Shown here: one piece after another, positions 23,681 through 36,332 of the stretch | Position numbering within the stretch: the stretch's first letter is position 1 | Layout: each line of letters opens with the position of its first letter | Origin: Stramonita haemastoma | Taxonomy: Eukaryota; Mollusca; Gastropoda; Neogastropoda; Muricidae | Assembly: GCA_030674155.1 (NCBI GenBank) | Contig: CM060318.1 | Span: forward strand, 73,209,646-73,273,645 | Length of the DNA stretch: 64,000 nucleotides | Direction: 5' to 3' | Position numbers and translations under genes: made by a program | Notes under the pieces: generated by a model | Database searches by the model: none | Told to the model about the DNA's origin: nothing | Seen by the model: the letters and a program-made list of their open reading frames with translations, nothing else

Positions 23681-23699
23681 TCCCAAGTGGTCTAGTGGT
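23681..23699 (+). pseudogene. 5' fragment of tRNA-Glu
   Basis: 19 nt identical to positions 1-19 of the tRNA-Glu(CTC) gene, in plus orientation, then unrelated sequence. Opposite in direction to the array that begins 560 bp downstream. Confidence 0.7.
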
Positions 23700-23818
23700 G
23701 ACAACCTAATAAATCATCCCCCTCCCCTGCCCCCTTCCCAAAAAAAGAAAGAAAAGCAACACCAGAAAACAAACAAATGAACAAACAAACAAACACACAA
23801 ACAACAACACCCATTGAA

Positions 23819-23881
<63 letters not shown>

Positions 23882-24262
23882 CACACAAACTGAAAAAAAC
23901 ACAATCAACTCCTAGGAACAATGACTGCAGTATAAAATGATGGTACCTTACGATGTGTTAAATGACCGAAAATGTGTTGCGTTGCCGTTAAGCGTCTGGC
24001 AGAGAATTACTGTTATTTTAAGGGTTGTTTGTGTGTTGTTGGTTTTTTTTAGAGAAAAGGCAGGAGAAGTGACCAGAAGAAGAAAAGGAACAAGGCAGAA
24101 ACAAAGAGAGGGATAGAAAAGAGAAAATTCCCTGCACGGAATTTCCAACCCCCCCCCCCCCCCCCAAAAAAAATTCTGTTAGGCACAATTTTGAGTAATA
24201 CATAATACAGGACAAAAAGACTGAGTAATACATAATACAGGACAAAAACGACAGAGAAAAAA
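23700..24262. repeat. spacer S7 (partial) with (AG)n
   Basis: (AG)n at 23820-23878; from 23955 it matches S7 (GTTGCCGTTAAGCG, AGAGAATTACTGTTATTTTA, GAAAAGGCAGGAGAAGTGACC) as at 39245-39845. A CATAATACAGGACAAAAA duplication precedes the first tRNA. Confidence 0.8.
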
Positions 24263-24334
24263 TTCCCAAGCGGGGAATCGAACCCCGGCCGTCGCGGTGA
24301 GAGCGCGAAATCCTAACCACTAGACCACTTGGGA
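24263..24334 (-). tRNA. tRNA-Glu(CTC), reference copy
   Basis: Decodes GAG in cytosolic translation. The 72-nt sequence folds perfectly: acceptor TCCCAAG / CTTGGGA plus discriminator A, anticodon arm TCGCG-CTCTCAC-CGCGA with anticodon CTC, T arm CGGGG-TTCGATT-CCCCG. The internal Pol III promoter is intact: A box TGGTCTAGTGG and B box GGTTCGATTCC. The sequence closely resembles the known animal tRNA-Glu(CTC) pattern. A run of six T follows on the minus strand, a normal Pol III terminator. No intron and no encoded CCA. Left spacer is S7, right spacer a rearranged S1/S2 mix. Whether each copy is transcribed cannot be seen from sequence; a tRNA-bearing repeat is the alternative. Confidence 0.92.
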
Positions 24335-24833
24335 TCTGTACACCCCACCAAATCCCTTGTAGTTCTTGAAATTACCCCTGAAGTTGGAATATGCCAGCTT
24401 TTTGTTCTGTGGGTTGTTCGGTTTATGATTTTGCATCCAGGTTGCTTGCAGGAAAAAGAAAAAATGAAAACAAAAAATGGGTAGGCTGTCACAGCAGATT
24501 TCTCTGCGTAAAATTCGGGCTGCTCTCCCCGGGAGAGCACGTCGCCACATGTGCAGCGACAGGTGCAACAAATATCCAATGTTGTCTTTATGTATCTTGT
24601 TTTGTTTTCAATATTTCCATGACGACATTATCAAAACATTTTATAACTAACACTAGCTAATCAAAGTATTACCTTTATGAATTTTAAAAACAAAAGTGTG
24701 AAGTGGAAATAATTAGTTTACTTGTACCATCAGTCTTCTATATGTCCATACAAACGGGTAGAGACATGCATGGGTTGTGGTTGGGCCGTGGTCCGAATAA
24801 TTAAAAAATAAAATACCCAACACCCAATTTCAT

Positions 24834-24864
<31 letters not shown>

Positions 24865-25534
24865 TTTGTTTATTTATTCTTTTATATCGAGGATAACAGA
24901 ATAAGCAATCATGTGCTTTTTTTCATCCCAATGTTGTCTTTAGGTCTCTTGTTTTCTTTTCAATATTTCTGTGGTGACTTGAGGTAATTTAACACTATAA
25001 GGATAATTCAAAACTAGTAGCAACAGCTTGCCCTTCATACATACCTACTTACCCAGGATTTGCGCTCTAAATACTAGATCGCAACTCCATAGTCCCTCTC
25101 CACGCCACTGGAATCCATCGGAAAGGCAATGAGCGGACACGGTGAGAAGAACGATGTAGTAATCAATGAATAAGTATTAAGTTCTAGAGAAGTTGGGGCT
25201 TTCTTTCTGCTTTGGCGGGGTTTTGTTGTTTGTTTTTTCGTTTCATTTGTTTTTGTTTTATTTTTGTTGTGTTTTTGTTTTGATTTGTTGTTGTTGTTGT
25301 TTGTTTGTTGTTGTTTTTTGTTTGTTTGGGTTTTCTTGCGTGTTTTTTTGGGGGGGTTGTTTGTTTTTGCTTTTACAGAAGAGTGGGACCCCCTCCCTTC
25401 CAAAACAAAAAACAACAACTCCAAAACAACAAACCTTAAAATGAAAAAACACACATAAAAATCCAAACAACAAACCTTAAAATGGAAACACACACAAAAA
25501 TGAACAACAAAGAAAAAGTTTCTTTAAAAAAAAC
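24335..25534. repeat. rearranged S1/S2 spacer with SINE pieces
   Basis: 24345-24430 is an inverted piece of S1 (compare 29375-29470). 24480-24560 carries the SINE-beta CAGCAGATTTCTCTGCG and CTCTCCCCGGGAGAG boxes. 24563-24670 is direct S1. (ATTT)n lies at 24832-24880 and a SINE-alpha tail at 24880-24935. The rest is S2 (TTGAGGTAATTTAACACTATAAGG onward) up to the tRNA at 25535. Confidence 0.7.
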
Positions 25535-25606
25535 TTCCCAAGCGGGGAATCGAACCCCGGCCGTCGCGGTGAGAGCGCGAAATCCTAACCACTAGACCAC
25601 TTGGGA
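25535..25606 (-). tRNA. tRNA-Glu(CTC), intact; junction S2|S2
   Basis: Identical to the 24263 copy. Both flanks are S2: its end on the left, its start on the right. The tRNA therefore marks a spacer duplication. T-run downstream after a single G. Confidence 0.9.
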
Positions 25607-26123
25607 TCTGCCAGTCATGTTATAATGAGTATTGTTCTTCTAACAGGTAATTGTGACTGACAAATATCCAATGCTGTCTTTACGTTTCTTGTTTCCTTTT
25701 CAATATTTCTGTGGCGACTTGAGGTATTTTAACACTATACGGGGGATTCAAAACTAGTAGGCCTCTCGTCTTTAGAGCGCAAAGCCTGGGTTAGCATATA
25801 TGAAGGAGGAACCTAACCTATTTTCTGTGTTCGGACACGGTGAGAAGAACGATGTAGTAATCAATGAATCAACCAGTATCATTATCTTCATTAAACAAAA
25901 GAAAAAGAAGCATTCTATCGGATGAAGTATTAAGTTCTAGAGAAGTTATAATCATGTAAATTTTTTTTTAAAGTCCATACTACTACTACTACTACTACTA
26001 CTACTATTATATAGCACTACATCATCTAAAAAAATTTTTTTTTTTAAGCCAAAAACAAAGTCCTTGTATTTATCCTGTTTTTACACATCCAACCAATACC
26101 AAAAATAGTGTTAACAAATTCAG

Positions 26124-26190
<67 letters not shown>

Positions 26191-26835
26191 CCCTCAAGAC
26201 TATGGAGCTGCGCTCTAGGCGTCGCCGGAATGGTCCATTGGACAGGCAGTCCCCGATTCGCATGGTTCCAGTGCCATCGCAGGAGCCGCCAGAATATTGC
26301 CATACACAGCCCGAACCGCCCTGGGGATTCCAACTCCCCGATTTTTCCTCAGGGTTGGTGTCTAAACACGACACCTGTGTGCATGCTGGGTTCCTTCTAC
26401 GGCACACAATGGCTTAACAGTCTGATCCGAATATGTATAAAGGTTATTGGATTGGATTGGATAGTGTACCACTATAGTCACGGTAGATTTCTCTGCGTGA
26501 AATTCGGGCTGATCTCCCAATGGGAAAGCGCATCGCCACCCATTGTTGTCCTTTTCTTATCTGCAACTGTATTAATTGTTGTCTCCCTATCAACACACAG
26601 GACCTCGGTTTAATCCTCTCAGCCAAAAGACTACCACCCAGACCACCACTCATGGTCTAATGGATGGGGGGGGGGGGGGAGAAATCGAGCCTCGAACCAC
26701 CGCACACTTCCAACCCGGACTTTTCGCTTTCCAGGCAGGTGCGTTACCTCTAGACCAGAGAAATCATGGTTGTATAGGGGGGAAAAAATGAATGTCAAGC
26801 TAATTTTTAGAATATAACGTACAAAGGAAAAAAAA
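25607..26835. repeat. S2 fused to S3 with a small inversion; no tRNA between
   Basis: S2 runs to about 25945. 25946-26006 is an inverted S3 piece (TATAATCATGTAA..AAAGTCCAT, then (TAC)n). From 26009 S3 continues forward (ATATAGCACTACATCATC, (CA)n 26127-26190, TCCATTGGACAGGCAGTCC, SINE-beta minus about 26475-26757). The S2|S3 tRNA expected here is absent, and most of S3's trinucleotide block is lost. Confidence 0.7.
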
Positions 26836-26888
26836 TTCCCAAGCGGGGAATCGAACCCCGGCCGTCGCGGTGAGAGCGCGAAATCCTA
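26836..26888 (-). pseudogene. tRNA-Glu(CTC), 5' part deleted; junction S3|S4
   Basis: Retains the T arm, anticodon arm and anticodon but stops at CCTA, losing the acceptor 5' strand and half of the A box. It joins directly to S4 at TATCAATTCTGGCAT. Intact sisters have CCTAACC in the tRNA and GCCTATCAATTC in S4, so CCTA is a microhomology at the deletion. Confidence 0.9.
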
Positions 26889-27085
26889 TCAATTCTGGCA
26901 TACACATGGCTGTACTGTGTCGACAAACTGTAACCCCACACTGGCCAGTAATAACTCTCTTGGTGTCTTTCTGACCCAGATGATTAGAAATTAGAAATAA
27001 TTGAAAAGGGCGCCCGTGCATCGTACAGAGTATTGGGATAAAAATCATGAAATTGATATTGGAAAAAAAAGAAGAAAAAAAAACC
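26889..27085. repeat. spacer S4
   Basis: Contains CACTGGCCAGTAATAACTC, TCTGACCCAGATGATTAG and GGGCGCCCGTGCATCGTAC, as in the S4 copies at 33212 and 52344. First part removed by the tRNA-truncating deletion. Confidence 0.85.
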
Positions 27086-27157
27086 TTCCCAAGCGGGGAA
27101 TCGAACCCCGGCCGTCGCGGTGAGAGCGCGAAATCCTAACCACTAGACCACTTGGGA
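27086..27157 (-). tRNA. tRNA-Glu(CTC), intact; junction S4|S5
   Basis: All 72 nt match the reference copy. Terminator-like T-run after GG. Confidence 0.9.
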
Positions 27158-28965
<1,808 letters not shown>

Positions 28966-29037
28966 TTCCCAAGCGGGGAATCGAACCCCGGCCGTCGCGG
29001 TGAGAGCGCGAAATCCTAACCACTAGACCACTTGGGA
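28966..29037 (-). tRNA. tRNA-Glu(CTC), intact; junction S5|S1
   Basis: Matches the reference fully. S6 and S7, normally found between S5 and S1, are missing at this position, so the tRNA sits at a deletion junction. A run of at least eight T follows on the minus strand. Confidence 0.9.
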
Positions 29038-29888
29038 TCTACTGCTCCAACTTGTAAAGAGTGCTGTTTACCTTACAGTTAGTTAATCTACGCCCACAAC
29101 CCTGGCATGCCTCTACCTGTTTGTATGAACCACAGCCCACTGATCAGCGCAATGAAGTTCGTAATAAAACGGACCAGGTGCAACAAACATCCAATGTTGT
29201 CTTTCTGTTTCTTGTTTTGTTTTCAATATTTCCTATGTCGACATTATAAGAACATTTTGTACCTGAAACTGGCTAATCAAAATATTCATCAGAATTGCAT
29301 GTTTGTTTCCATTGAAGATTTTGGAGGAAGTTGGTTGCAAAATCATTACTGGCACTCACAGAAAACAAATAAACTGAACAACCCACAGAACAAAAAGCTG
29401 GCATATTCCAAAGAAAAAAGGTACACTGAAGGCACCAATGGTTAAATCTACAGGGGTAATTTCAAGAACTACAGGGATTTAGTGGGTGTAAGATAGAAAT
29501 TATTAGGAAAAAATGACAGGGTAAAAATCAGAAAGAGAACAGTGACAGAAAATAATAGCAAAGAAGAAGAAGAAGAAGAAGAAGAAGAAGAAGAAGAAGA
29601 AGAAGATTTTAAATATTAAATTTCAGGCGGAAATAATTACAGTTTACTTGTTCCATCAGTCTTCTATAGGACCTGAAGAAAGATGCCAACATTATCTCAA
29701 ATGAATTTTTAAAAAAATAAAAATAAAAAATAAAAAATTAAATAAAAAATTAAATACCCCCCCCCCCCCCCACCCCCCCAAAAAAAAAAAGTTCTGTCAG
29801 GCACAGAGTCTTGAGCAGTTCATGACTTTTCAAAGAATATATATATTATATATAACATGATACAGGACAAAAACAACAGAAAAAAAAA
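29038..29888. repeat. spacer S1
   Basis: Markers: AGTGCTGTTTACCTTACAG, CACTGATCAGCGCAATG, AACATCCAATGTTGTC, GAAGATTTTGGAGGAAG, (GAA)n 29563-29607, CCATCAGTCTTCTATAGGACC, C-run 29757-29778, AGTTCTGTCAGGCACAGAG. Confidence 0.85.
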
Positions 29889-29960
29889 TTCCCAAGCGGG
29901 GAATCGAACCCCGGCCGTCGCGGTGAGAGCGCGAAATCCTAACCACTAGACCACTTGGGA
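29889..29960 (-). tRNA. tRNA-Glu(CTC), intact; junction S1|S2
   Basis: Reference sequence throughout; T-run immediately downstream. Confidence 0.9.
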
Positions 29961-30976
29961 TCTGTATCACGTTATAAAGAGTATTCTTCTCCTAACAGTA
30001 ATTCACCCCCAGATCCCATGCATGTCTCTACCTGTATCGACCACGGCCCACTGATCAGCGCAATGAAGTTCATAATAAAACGGCCGAGGTGTGACTGACA
30101 AATATCCAATGCTGTCTTTACGTTTCTTGTTTCCTTTTCAATATTTCTGTGGCGACTTGAGGTATTTTAACACTATACGGGGATTCAAAACTAGTAGGCA
30201 CCCATCAGTCTGGGAAGACTATGAGTTGCCCTCTAGTCTTTAGAGCACAAAGCCTGGTAAGCATGTATGAAGGGCAAGCTGTTACCCATGCAGCAGACCT
30301 CCCCTCTCCACGCTACTGGAATGATCCATTGGAAAGGCAATGACCGATACGAATGGTTCCAGTACCGTCGCAGGAGCCACCAGAATGTTGCCATATACAG
30401 CCCCGAGCGCCCTGGGACTCCAACTCCCTGATGATGGGGCCAAAGGGTCCACAGTGGGCAAGTAGCCTAGCCTATTTTCTGTGTTCGGACACGGTGAGAA
30501 GAACGATGTAGTAATCAATGAATCAACCAGTATCATTATCTTCATTAAACAAAAGAAAAAGAAACATTCTATCGGATAGAGTAGTAAGTTCTAGAGAGGG
30601 TTGGGGCTTTCTTTCTGTTTTGGCGGGGTTTTGTTGTTTGTTTTTCGTTTCCTTTGTTTTAGTTTTATTTTTGTTGTGTTTTTGTTTTGATTTTTGTTGG
30701 TTTTTTTGTTTGTTGTTGTTTTTTTGTTTGTTTGTTTTTTGTTTTGTTTCTTGGGGGGGTGTTTGTTTTTGCTTTTACAAAAGAGTGGGACTATGAAATA
30801 TTAATCCCACATACTCTTAAAAGCCCCCTCCCTTCCAAAACAAAAAACAACAACTCCAAAGCAACAAACCTTAAAATGGAAAAACACACACAAAAATCCA
30901 AACAACAAACCTTAAAATGGAAAACACACACAAAAATGAACAACAAAGAAAAAATTTCTTTAAAAAAAAACACCAC
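29961..30976. repeat. spacer S2
   Basis: Markers: CAGATCCCATGCATG, CAATGCTGTCTTTACG, CACCCATCAGTCTGGGAAG, TTGGAAAGGCAATGACC, TCGGACACGGTGAGAAG, a (GTTT)-rich block 30610-30775, then AAAACAACAACTCCAAAGC. Complete form of S2. Confidence 0.85.
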
Positions 30977-31048
30977 TTCCCAAGCGGGGAATCGAACCCC
31001 GGCCGTCGCGGTGAGAGCGCGAAATCCTAACCACTAGACCACTTGGGA
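30977..31048 (-). tRNA. tRNA-Glu(CTC), intact; junction S2|S3
   Basis: Reference sequence, ending TTGGGA on the plus strand, unlike the S2|S3 tRNAs at 42795 and 49997 which share TTCGGA. Confidence 0.9.
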
Positions 31049-31207
31049 TATGTATGAGAGAGTTAAAAATTATTTTCTCATGCGTACAGCTAATTCCCCT
31101 CCTGTGTCTAATAATTGAAAACAAGTGATAAAAAGGTAAGAAAAAATCACAGAGAAACAAAATGACAGAGAAGAGGAAAAAAAACTAGTAGAAATTTGAA
31201 GAAGTCA

Positions 31208-31241
31208 GAGTACAATGTGTCACATGGTAGTAGTAAGTAGT

Positions 31242-31277
<36 letters not shown>

Positions 31278-31317
31278 GTAGTAGTAGTAGTAGGAGGAGG
31301 AGGTAGGAGGAGAGTAG

Positions 31318-31390
<73 letters not shown>

Positions 31391-31421
31391 CAGTAGTGGA
31401 TGGTGGTGGTGGTGGTGGTGG

Positions 31422-31499
<78 letters not shown>

Positions 31500-31504
31500 A
31501 AAAT

Positions 31505-31572
<68 letters not shown>
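31208..31572. repeat. (GTA)n / (GGT)n / (ATG)n block
   Basis: Trinucleotide tracts in the order GTA, GGA/GTA mix, GTA, GGT, GTA, ATG. The same order with different lengths occurs at 43075 and 50250. Confidence 0.96.
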
Positions 31573-31711
31573 ATATGGACTTTAAAAAATTACATGATTA
31601 TATAGCACTACATCATCTAAAAAAAAAAAAAAAAGCACAAAAACGAAGTCCTCGTATTTATCCTCTTTTTACACATGCAACCAATACCAAAAATAGTGCT
31701 AACAAATTCAG

Positions 31712-31808
<97 letters not shown>

Positions 31809-32239
31809 CCGTCAGTCTCGGAAGACTATGGAGCTGCGCTCTAGGCGTCGCCGGAGTGGTCCATTGGACAGGCAGTCCCCGATTCGCATGGTTCCAGTGC
31901 CATCGCAGGAGCCTCCAGAATATTGCCATATACAGCCCGAACCGCCCTGGGGATTCCAACTCCCCGATTTTTCCTCAGGGATGGTGTCTAAACAGGACAC
32001 CAGTGTGCATGCTGGGATTAAAAAAAAATTGTTGTCACCCTTCTACGGCACACAATGGCCTACTCTTCCCAAAGGCGGAACAGGTTTTTAACGTGTGCGC
32101 AAGATGTTCCGCGTGCGTTTGCACACGGGGCTTCGGTTAACAGTCTCATCCGAATATGTATAAAGGTTAACCACATCATGCCGATGTACCTAAAGCAGGA
32201 TTGGATTGGATTGGAGTGGATTGGATTGGATAGTGTACC

Positions 32240-32560
32240 ACTATAGTCACGGTAGATTTCTCTGCGTGAGATTCGGGCTGATCTCCCAATGGGAGAGCGC
32301 ATCGTCACCCATTATTTTCCTTTTCTTATCTGCAACTGTATTAATTGTTGTCTCCTTATCAAGAGTGGCTTTTTTTTCTTACAGAATTTTTCCAGGAACA
32401 ACTCTTGTTGCCGTTAGTTCTTTTACGTGCGCTAAATAATCATGTGTAACACACAGGATGGATGGGGGGGGGGGGGGGAGGGAAATCGAGCCTCGAACCA
32501 CCACACCTCCAACCCGGACTTTTCGTTTTCTAGGCAGGTGCGTTACCTGTAGGCCCCCGA
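32240..32560 (-). mobile_element. SINE-beta in S3
   Basis: CGGTAGATTTCTCTGCGTG through AAGAGTGGCTTTTTTTTC to head GGTAACGCACCTGCC (minus). The part between ACACACAGGA and the G-run is shorter than in the 43935 and 51310 copies. Confidence 0.7.
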
Positions 32561-32564
32561 TCCA

Positions 32565-32990
32565 CAGGATGGACTCCAAGCAGGGTCTCCTTGCCCATGT
32601 CGGCCTGATGACACACTGCTTCAGCGGTATGCCTCAACTCCTCAAAGAGTTTAGGAAAGCCAACGTCAAGTCAAACCATCCGTGTGGGGAAAGGGTAACG
32701 GTAAAGGTGTCCCATAACCTGTGTAGTCGTAGGGGAGCCAGGCGTCAAATACCTCAGCTTCTCTAGGGGCCAGCACGTTGAGGGCGGCGCCTATCTCCTC
32801 TTCCTCGCTGCTTTATCTTTCCCTGACCCTAAATAGGGCAGGTACCCATTTACAGCTGGGTGAACTGGGGGAACTGTACTGTAGCCAAGGCGCGCAAACG
32901 GTCACCCATCCAATTGGCAACCACGCTCCACGCTGCTTAACCTGGCTGGGGGAAAGAGAGTGCTCTGACCACTAAGCTATCCCGTCCCCA
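32565..32990 (-). mobile_element. SINE-gamma in S3
   Basis: The minus strand begins with GGGACGGGATAGCTTAGTGG, a tRNA-like head lying just left of CCCCACGGGGAAAGGG on the plus strand. The body includes TTACAGCTGGGTGAACTG and GGGCCAGCACGTTGAGGGC. Also at 44392 and 51695. Confidence 0.6.
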
Positions 32991-33139
32991 CGGGGAAAGG
33001 GTAGAGAGGGTAATAAAACTGTGAAATTAAAAAAGAGAGAGAAAGAGAGGAGAGATATTGGTGAATCATGGTTGCATAGGGAAAAAAATTCATGTCAAGC
33101 TAATTTTTAGAATGTTTATATAACATACAAAGAAAAATA

Positions 33140-33211
33140 TTGCCAAGCGGGGAATCGAACCCCGGCCGTCGCGGTGAGAGCGCGAAATCCTAACCACTAG
33201 ACCACTTGGGA
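33140..33211 (-). tRNA. tRNA-Glu(CTC), one acceptor mismatch; junction S3|S4
   Basis: Plus strand reads TTGCCAAG where others have TTCCCAAG, so one acceptor-stem pair near the 3' end is lost. Promoter boxes and anticodon are intact. Confidence 0.85.
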
Positions 33212-33427
33212 CTTGCTGCTCCGTGTAATTCTTTATAAATTTTGTCATGCCAACAGCTAATGGACACAGTACAGCTATACCCATGCTGGCCAGTAACAAC
33301 TCCCTTGGTGTCTTTCTGATCCAGATGATTAGAAAATAGAGATAATTGAAAAAAGCGCCCGTGCATCGTACAAAGTATTGGGATAAAAATCATGAAGTTA
33401 ATATTGAAAAAAAAAAGAAAAAAAAAC
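33212..33427. repeat. spacer S4
   Basis: About 215 bp with the GGCCAGTAACAACTCCC and GCGCCCGTGCATCGTAC markers. Confidence 0.85.
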
Positions 33428-33499
33428 TTCCCAAGCGGGGAATCGAACCCCGGCCGTCGCGGTGAGAGCGCGAAATCCTAACCACTAGACCACTTGGGA
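33428..33499 (-). tRNA. tRNA-Glu(CTC), intact; junction S4|S5
   Basis: Reference sequence; T-run after one G. Confidence 0.9.
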
Positions 33500-33646
33500 T
33501 CTGCTTTCGAGTATACATAAATCTCTTTCATTGTGCGACTCAGGATTGAGTCTCAGTGAGTCAGAGAGAGAACGGTTGTTGTGTTGCTTTCTTTTTTCCG
33601 GGTGTTTTTTTTTTTGGTTGGGGGGGGGGGGGGGAGGGGGGGTTGC

Positions 33647-33677
<31 letters not shown>

Positions 33678-33737
33678 TGGGGGGTTGTTCTATCATTTTG
33701 TCTCTCCACACACACCCACACCCACACCCACACACAC

Positions 33738-34089
33738 ATTCCTTATCTTCTTTTAAAAATATAAAAGTATGGATTGAAGTATAAGATATTGTAATCTGAC
33801 ATTAAATTACTTATAGAATTTATTTTATTTTATTTATTTATTTTTTTTATCATTATTATTTATTTATTTTTATTCTTCTTTTTTTTTAATTAATTTTTTT
33901 TTTAGTCTTAATGATAGTTTGGGTTACATTGTAATTGATATAAGCTGTTTTTTGTGTTGTTGTTTTTTTTTGACACTATATGATTTTAAAAGACTTTAAA
34001 TGTGTGCATGTACCTACGAGTATACGAGCTGAGTGGATGAGCGCAAACCGCGCGCGCGCGCGCGCGCGCGCGCGCGCGCGCGCGCGCGC

Positions 34090-34154
<65 letters not shown>

Positions 34155-34624
34155 TGTGTGTGTGTGTGTGTAGGTGTAGGTGTAGGTGTAGGGGTGTGTG
34201 TGGGTGTGTGGGTGTGTGGGTGTATGTGCATATGTGTGTATGGCTTTTGAGTGGGGTTTTTTTTTTAATTAATTTTTTATTTTTCTCTTTTGGTTGTTGT
34301 TATTGTAGTTGCTTGTATTATTTATAGGCATATTTTATTTTAAAGTTGTTGAAATCATGTTAGCAAATTAATGTTGGTGAAATGTTTGTTGTTGTTGTTT
34401 TATTTGTTTGTTTGCTTTTTCCCCTTTTCTTTCTTTTGTTGGCTTTATTGTTTGCTAGGGATTTTCTGCTTTGTTTTTTGTTTTGTTTTGGATTTGATTT
34501 TTGCTATTGTTTTGATTTTTTTTCTTTTCTTTAGATAGATGGCTTGATGGAAAAAAGCAAATTGTTCCTTACTCAATGTACCATCTGGAAATAAAAATTT
34601 GATTGATTGATTGATTGAAAATTT

Positions 34625-34626
<2 letters not shown>
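33738..34626 (+). mobile_element. insertion in S5, probable retroposon (family unknown)
   Basis: Absent from the S5 copies at 27158 and 52648. Carries (CG)22(TG)n at 34049-34180 and a 3' (GATT)n tail at about 34599-34618. No coding domain was recognised. The CA tract on both sides blurs the borders. Confidence 0.5.
34049..34180. repeat. (CG)22 followed by (TG)n
   Basis: 44 bp of pure alternating CG, 34049-34092, then TGTGCG and about 40 TG units with a few A or G changes. Alternating purine-pyrimidine sequence of this length is the classic Z-DNA-prone type. Confidence 0.98.
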
Positions 34627-34688
<62 letters not shown>

Positions 34689-34907
34689 ACACACACACAC
34701 ACACATTTCCGCAGAAGTCTGTAGGCCTGTAGAGGGAAGTTTCAGGGGGGGAAACTGCATCCATAATTATCTCCTCAATCTGATCACTTGTAGCTTAGTT
34801 TTTCTTTTCTTTCTTTTTCATACTTTTTATTAAATGTTTCAATCTGTTGTTACATCTCCACATAAGATGTCAGAGAGTCGTACTAAAAAAAAAAAAAACA
34901 AGGGTAC

Positions 34908-34978
34908 TCCAGATGGTCTTGTGGTTCCGATTTTGCGCTCTTCCTGTGAGGGTCCGGGTTCGATTTTCTACGTGGGAA
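34908..34978 (+). pseudogene. degenerate tRNA-Glu-like sequence in S5
   Basis: Second copy of the 27651 relic. Here the anticodon-loop region reads GCGCTCTTCC, closer to the tRNA-Glu CGCTCTCACC. Confidence 0.65.
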
Positions 34979-35187
34979 CATTAATCTTTGATTTGGGGGG
35001 GGGGGGGGGGGGGGATCTCATCATCAATTGTTGCATTACCTCTCCTCTTCCAATAGTTCTCTACAGGCCTGTTCTGAGCTATGACTAGTATTTCAACTTT
35101 GAAATTAACCTGTCTTTATCATTTGCAGTAGAAGTAGTAGTAGGCGTATTAGAAGAAGTTTTGTACATTGGTGTTATATTGTTATTA

Positions 35188-35241
<54 letters not shown>

Positions 35242-35304
35242 TATTATTATTATTATTATTATTTATTATCATCATCATCATTATAAGTAGTAGTAGTCGT
35301 AGTC

Positions 35305-35346
<42 letters not shown>

Positions 35347-36259
35347 CCATCATTATTGTCATTATCATTATCGCTATTATCATCAAAACCTTTTCTGCTC
35401 TATTCATTTTGAGTCACTCTTCCTCACACTGAAGCAAAAATCGTAGGGGTCTACTTTTCATACAGATTGTTTCTCCCTTTTCAAGAAAGTCCAGAAGGTT
35501 ATGTGCTTGTTTGTTCGTTCGTTTTTTGTTTGTTGGGTGGGTGGGTGGGTCACTCTCATTGTTTCTATTCATTTATTTCTGACTCAATTATCAACACTAT
35601 CTGGTTTGATGTAAACTGGAAAGGATGTATTGATGTTATACAAATAAGAAATACCAACGATATAAAGAAACATAACAAAATAAAACAAAACTACATTTCT
35701 AAGCAGTTAAGAAATTTAATGGTAGAATGATAACTATATCAGACACAGCTTTACTCAGAGTTTCCAAAGAAATCCAATTGCTACAAACCAAACTGAATAC
35801 ACATGATTTTTATTACTTTTCTACGGAAAAGTTTCCATGTGGTCTTTTTTTTCTTTTTTTTTAAACTAGCTAATAATTCTAGCCCCCTTTAATGACTATA
35901 GTTTGAGTTGATAGGCGGTAGAAATGGTCACAAGAGAGCTGGATTTTTTTTTTTTTGGGGGGGGGGGTCCTAGTAATTCATGGTCAGGAAACCTCTTACT
36001 TGATTGTTGTTGTTGTTTTGTTATAATCAGAATGAGCATGAACAAATTTAGAAAATGTAACAAAAACAAATAAACCAAACAAAATGAAGAAAATGAAACA
36101 GAAGAACAACATGAAGACCACGACGAAGAAGAAGTAAACAACGAAAAGAGAGATCAGTTTTTAACAAAAGAATCAATATTATTTCACAGGGAAAAAAAAC
36201 AACGCCCCCTACCCCCCCTACCCCCCCCCCCCCCCCCCAAAAAAAAAAGGAAAATAAAA

Positions 36260-36332
36260 TTCCCAAGCGGGAATCGAACCCCGGCCGTCGCGGTGTGAGA
36301 GCGCGAAATCCTAACCACTAGACCACTTGGGA
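36260..36332 (-). pseudogene. tRNA-Glu(CTC) with two indels; junction S5|S6
   Basis: One G is missing from the AGCGGGGAATCG run (T stem/acceptor border) and TG is inserted at GCGGTGTGAGAGC beside the anticodon loop. Both would disrupt the fold. Confidence 0.88.

Larger units (their letters stand above)
31049..33139. repeat. spacer S3, complete
   Basis: CATGCGTACAGCTAATTCC, then (GTA)n/(GGT)n/(ATG)n at 31208-31572, ATATAGCACTACATCATC, (CA)n 31712-31806, AGTCTCGGAAGACTATGG, GTCGCCGGAGTGGTCC, SINE-alpha-like CACAATGGCCTACTC, (GGATT)n about 32198-32230, SINE-beta (32240-32560, partly deleted) and SINE-gamma (32565-32990). Open frames through these segments are conserved only because the repeat is. 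Confidence 0.85.
33500..36259. repeat. spacer S5 with an 0.9-kb insertion
   Basis: As the 27158 copy, but from 33738 to about 34626 the CA tract is split by foreign sequence. That sequence ends in GGAAATAAAAATTTGATTG and (ATTG)n, like a retroposon tail. Also holds (CA)n 34627-34704, the tRNA-like relic at 34908, (ATT)n/(AGT)n 35187-35345 and the empty LINE site GGTAGAATGATAACTATA near 35720. Confidence 0.8.

Noticed and set aside
30282..30545. Frames recurring in every S2 and S3 (e.g. GSGSWNPQGGSG-like)
   Set aside because: Conserved only as part of the repeated spacer; indels change frame between copies.
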